A stretch of 64,000 bases of DNA from Apricaphanius iberus (lineage: Eukaryota > Chordata > Actinopteri > Cyprinodontiformes > Aphaniidae), in contig JAPXFQ010001673.1 of NCBI GenBank assembly GCA_028564705.1, positions 511,501-575,500 on the forward strand, written 5' to 3'. Each line of letters opens with the position of its first letter. The first letter of the stretch is position 1. Below, one piece after another: positions 60,335 to 64,000 of this stretch. A program made the position numbers and the translations under genes. The notes under the pieces are model-generated. The model worked only from the letters and a program-made list of their open reading frames with translations, did not search any database and was not told where the DNA came from.

Positions 60335-61941
60335 CCACAGACTTGGGACTTGACTCGGACTTAAAACCCATTTACTTGACAAAGACTTGCTACATTACCC
60401 AATAAATAAAGTTTAAAACATCTATTATTTAAATTATTTCACTCATCCCTTACCAACAAGCGAAGTATGTCTCTATGTGTGCGAGAGCCGGGAAGAGCCA
60501 ATCAAATTCGGATTTTAAAACAACAAAAAAATACAACAATTTAAAAAGAGGCCAGTCTAACCGTTCATTCAGCTCTGCAGAACACGGCCAACAAGGACTA
60601 TCGGTATGCTCCCAAAGGTGATCGCATTTGGGTTCACAAACTGCGATGTAGTAGAAAAAAACCCACACAGCAATGTGTAGAACATGCAAAAAGAAAATCA
60701 CGGACGCCGATGGAAGAACATCCAACTTTGTTTGTCATTTAAAGTTGCATAAAGAACAGTAGGTGCAACTTTTTTGCTACAGTGTCATGGCTAACTTAAG
60801 CTAACTTCATTTTAGGTGGTAGCTCAGCTGGCAGAATTGGTTTGTCAGCGTGTGTCGCTGAGTGCAGAAAACCTGTTGAACACAGCCACAGGAAGGGGCA
60901 CAGAGGAAGAGAGAGGAGGAGGTTTAGAGAGAGAGACCTAGCAGGAGAGTTAGCAGCCCTAGCCATGCTAAGCTAACCTAGCGATACCTTACCGCGCCCA
61001 GAAAACCAGTGTAACTCACGAGTTCGGAAAACATAAAGAACATCAGAGGAAAATAAGTGTTCTAACGTGCTTGTGTGTTAGAATAACTCAGAACTGCTTC
61101 TGAACAAAGAAAATAGATCAATTCAAGCCAGCAGGAGCACTGAGCAGTTTACACAACAGTCAGTGAATAACAGGAAGTGACGCGTTATACCTAACCAATG
61201 CAGTGACGTAATCTCCACTCTGACGCTTGAATGGGATCCAAAAATCAAGTATGAAGGTACAATAAAAGAAGATGGTTCCGTTGTTTCAGTATATGAATAA
61301 CAAAACTGCAGACCTTATTGTTTATGTTAAAGCAATTCTTCAGTAATTCTTTGGAAGCATACATATAATTTTAAAGTGTGTCTGTTTTGCTTTAGGAGTT
61401 ATTGGAAATGATAAGAATTTAGTTCTCGCCTTAGTAATAAAGTCTTTATCTTGGTTGAATCTTCTGATATGTTAATATATTTTTTTTTGAGAAAAATCAA
61501 CTCAGGCAGATGATCATTGTGCACTTGTAAAGAAAATCCATATAAGGAGGATGAAATTAAATTAGATATATTGGTTGGTCCAGATAATTGTAGAATGAGA
61601 TGAGAAATTGTGCATGTATGTTAATTTCCAGTATAATAAGATTGAGCTGACATGTAAACATGTAAACTTATTTGTAAAATTTCTATGCTCAGTTGCACTT
61701 GTTTTATCAGGTTTTGAAATAAATACAGCTTTTAAAAAGAATACACTGATTATGATTTACATTGAACATAAAAGTGCAGAGAGACTTGAAATTAAAATTT
61801 TCCGACTTGGACTTGACTTGAAACTTTCCTGTCTTGACTTGGACTTGCCTGTAATTTACTTGAGACTTGACTTGGACTTGAGGACAACGACTTGAGACTT
61901 ACTTGAGACTTGTACAATAATGACTTTGTCACACCTCTGAT
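60335..61941 (+). mobile_element. hAT element relic with BED zinc-finger remnant
   Basis: The right end, in complement, starts CAGAGGTGTGACAAAGTC and continues with many AAGTC/CAAGTCTCAAGT subterminal repeats, a known fish hAT terminus. The left part has matching ACTTGGGACTTGACTCGGACTT repeats but lacks the outermost bases. About 1.6 kb; the catalytic domain is absent. Confidence 0.75.
60620..60770 (+). pseudogene. BED-type zinc-finger remnant of hAT transposase
   Basis: One frame gives SKVIAFGFTNCDVV, the counterpart of the SKVW.HF start of BED fingers. After a frameshift comes MCRTCKKKITDADGRTSNFV then CHLKLHKEQ and a stop. The C-x2-C and H-x3-H zinc ligands are visible. BED domains are the N-terminal DNA-binding part of hAT transposases. 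The frameshift and the stop make it non-functional. Confidence 0.7.
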
Positions 61942-61944
61942 GTT

Positions 61945-62151
61945 TACAGTTAAAATAATTCTTTTTAATGTCCAAAACTAAGGGAGCAAGGAGACATAGA
62001 CAAGACGACATTTGATGTATCAGAAGGAACCAGCAGATACATGAGGACACAGGGGGAATATAAATACTCAGAGAAGGGTAATCAGACAGACAAAAAAGAA
62101 AACAAGGAACAGGTGAGAACGATTAAGGGCACAGGGAAGGACAAAGACATA
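61945..62151 (+). repeat. unclassified composite repeat, copy 2 (partial)
   Basis: Direct repeat of 58600-58800. It begins immediately after the hAT right terminus and ends where the Harbinger MITE is inserted. Confidence 0.6.
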
Positions 62152-62690
62152 TGTTGCATTCCAGTTAACTTTTCCGAGTCGGAAAGTCGGAAATCTAGCA
62201 GTTGTCTCTCGTCATTTCACAGTGACACGCCCCCTTTAGGTCGGAATAAAGAGCTCCAACTCGGAGCTCTGAGAGTAGACCGAGTAGGAAGTACTGATCG
62301 GAGAACAAAGATGGCTGCCTCCGTAGATGAGATATATTTTCTTTGTATTAGCACTGTTGGTCATTTTAATGTCATTTTTAAATACTCTTACACACCTGAC
62401 TACATTTCTGCTTTAATCCGGTCACCAGTTTATACATTGCACGGCCTTGCTGTGCGTGCATTACAATGTACAGCTTTGTTTTTCATGCTGTCTGCTGAAG
62501 ATGCTATGCTGCTAACAACAATAGCAATAACTAACACGCCCCTCGACAGCTGCTGCCCTCAAAGCGTCCATGTTCTTTCCGACTCGGAGTGTAGCGGGAC
62601 GAACTGGAATGCTTTAAGTCGGGAATGACGTCACATTCTTTTGTACAGCAACTCGGACGCCCGAGTTTCCGAGACAAATGGAATGCAGCA
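62152..62690 (+). mobile_element. PIF/Harbinger-like MITE, copy 2 (539 bp)
   Basis: The termini TGTTGCATTCCAGTTAAC and (complement) TGCTGCATTCCATTTGTCTCGG are inverted repeats flanked by ATA on both sides. Full-length relative of 39845-40372 in opposite orientation. The plus frame through YISALIRSPVYTLH and SVHVLSDSECSGTNWN is open across most of the element, longer than in copy 1. It has no recognised domain. Confidence 0.85.
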
Positions 62691-62853
62691 ATACCATGCC
62701 ACTATTTGTTCCTGTTGAAATCAGGAATGTTTTTTTGTAATGATTTCAACACAAATCTAGTATAAATGCTTTTTGTGTCTGCACTCCTCTAAAATCTTTA
62801 AAAAGCATTTATTTCAGCTTTCTGTAAACCTGCTAACCAATTAGCACTGGACG

Positions 62854-63784
62854 TAGGGATGAGTACCGAAACCCGGTATTAAATTAGCCCCGGGCCTGAT
62901 TCTGACGGTCCACCCGGACCAATAAGATTCAGCCTTATCGGTACTCTTAATGGTAAAATTAAGGTCGTAGTCATCTTTTGCAGGAGATATAAACACAAGC
63001 CAAATGTATTGGCAGCCCGCTTCCCCTTAAAAAACACACATGCCGCGGGAACTGATAGTGGGAGGAGCGACTGCTGCACAGCGCTCTCACTACAAGCTTC
63101 GCTCACCAGCAGTTACACAGACAGACATGATGGCAGAGCCAACGAAAAGACCGAAACTTTGGCTTCGTTTTACAAAAATAGAAGCCGACATTACATGCGG
63201 TTTTAAGTGCAATAAAAGCTTTGCTTAAAAAAGGCCAGAACACAAGTAATTTGACCAAACACTTTGCTAAAATACATAAAAAGAAACTGATTTTTTTGAC
63301 CGTCTGAGTGCTGCAGCATTAGTATGCAGTGGTACAGAAAATGGATGGGTGGATGTTATATTGTTGTTCTAAATGTTCTGAGGGCTTATTTTGCACTATA
63401 CACTTTAGCATTCAAAATGTTGGCTGTTGAATTGTTTTATAGGGAAGTTATGTTGGATATGTTTAATTTGAATACCTTAAACTTTTTTTAAATAGACAAC
63501 ATAGTATTTTTAGTTTTTTGATATATAAAATAATTTGTTTATATAATGTTTTTATTAATTTATTAACTTCTTACTTTTTCTTTTGTAGTTATTTATTTTC
63601 TGTGCTTTGCTATTCCAATTATTAAAAAAATAAAACAATTATAGTTCATTATTTGTGTTTTTCCCCTTTTGTTTTAGTCTCTCAAAAAAAAAGTACTGAT
63701 AAGGATACCGATAAAGTACCGGATCGATATGGAGTATCGTTAAGAGTAGTAGTATAGATAAATCCTTAACGATACCCATCCCTA
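62854..63784 (+). mobile_element. hAT element (931 bp) with TIRs and TSD
   Basis: The left end TAGGGATGAGTACCGAAACC and the complement of the right end TAGGGATGGGTATCGTTAAGG are inverted repeats. Flanking 8-mers ACTGGACG (62846-62853) and ACTGGAGG (63785-63792) differ at one base, as expected for an older hAT insertion. Only a BED-finger remnant of the transposase remains, so the copy is nonautonomous. Confidence 0.88.
63127..63290 (+). pseudogene. BED-type zinc-finger remnant in the 62.9 kb hAT
   Basis: Starting at an ATG near 63127, one frame reads MMAEPTKRPKLWLRFTKIEA then DITCGFKCNKSF. After a stop, KKGQNTSNLTKHFAKIHKKK follows in the neighbouring sequence. The arrangement aromatic-x-F, C-x(2-3)-C, NTSNL..H....H is the BED zinc-finger signature. 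The in-frame stop and the loss of everything downstream show it is dead. Confidence 0.75.
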
Positions 63785-63792
63785 ACTGGAGG

Positions 63793-64000
63793 ATGTTTTA
63801 TTTTGGACTTTTAATCACTAATATCAAACCCATGTTCTTAGCAACAGAAATGTTTAAATTTTACGAAATGTAAAATAATTTTCAAATGGTTAGTGCATAA
63901 AAAAAGAAACTAAAACATTCCTAAAAGACATTTTTACGGTGCCTGGCAACCAGTAGGTTTGTGAGCTGCTCAGTACCAGTTGCTGCTTTGTTGTGCCCAA
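63793..64000. other. non-coding, no gene recognised
   Basis: The window ends in AT-rich sequence with no supported feature. Confidence 0.4.

Overview
The window reads as vertebrate nuclear DNA, most likely from a teleost fish. It is AT-rich and mostly non-coding, dense in microsatellites and homopolymer tracts, and carries the usual fish mixture of decayed mobile elements: L2-like and other non-LTR retrotransposons, Tc1/mariner, hAT and PIF/Harbinger elements. No prokaryotic, organellar or viral gene organisation is visible. Almost all long open frames are chance or low-complexity frames, so few protein features are claimed.

The only host coding exon I recognise with confidence is the first coding exon of caldesmon (cald1), minus strand, at about 1.04-1.12 kb. 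It encodes the family N-terminus and ends at the conserved junction after the EAER motif. The rest of the window therefore lies 5' of the cald1 start codon: first intron(s), 5' UTR exons, promoters and intergenic DNA. Two GC-rich segments with strong minus-strand splice donors, at 9.67 kb and 44.90 kb, are candidate alternative 5' UTR exons. A minus-strand exon-like segment at 53.97-54.08 kb has good splice signals but an in-frame TGA and no recognised homologue. On the plus strand, 45.98-46.58 kb holds a possible two- or three-exon unit with phase-compatible splice sites. It lies divergent to the 44.90 kb donor.

Layout. 1-9 kb: cald1 exon; a Harbinger-like remnant with a MADF-like exon at 2.3 kb; a (TA)n-bearing hAT-like copy at 2.8-3.1 kb. 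9-20 kb: candidate 5' exon; a second copy of that hAT-like family (13.5 kb); a 1.1 kb hAT-type MITE with a perfect 8-bp target duplication (15.1-16.3 kb); a CArG box; and a 0.94 kb GGAA-rich array. 20-35 kb: a Harbinger MITE (23.7 kb), Tc1 remnants and repeat-poor stretches that could be conserved non-coding elements. 35-42 kb: an L2-like LINE split by a DNA transposon, a Harbinger MITE and a 1.28 kb long inverted repeat made of two head-to-head elements. 44-49 kb: putative bidirectional promoter, a hairpin MITE and a second LINE split by a TIR element. 50-64 kb: a TCTA array, Tc1 remnants, then a stack of nested elements including two hAT relics that still show BED-type zinc-finger remnants.

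Apart from cald1, the recognisable coding remnants belong to transposons and are broken. The main uncertainties are the TSS assignments, the 46 kb and 54 kb exons, and the exact boundaries of old repeats. All of these need alignment or RNA evidence that could not be run here.
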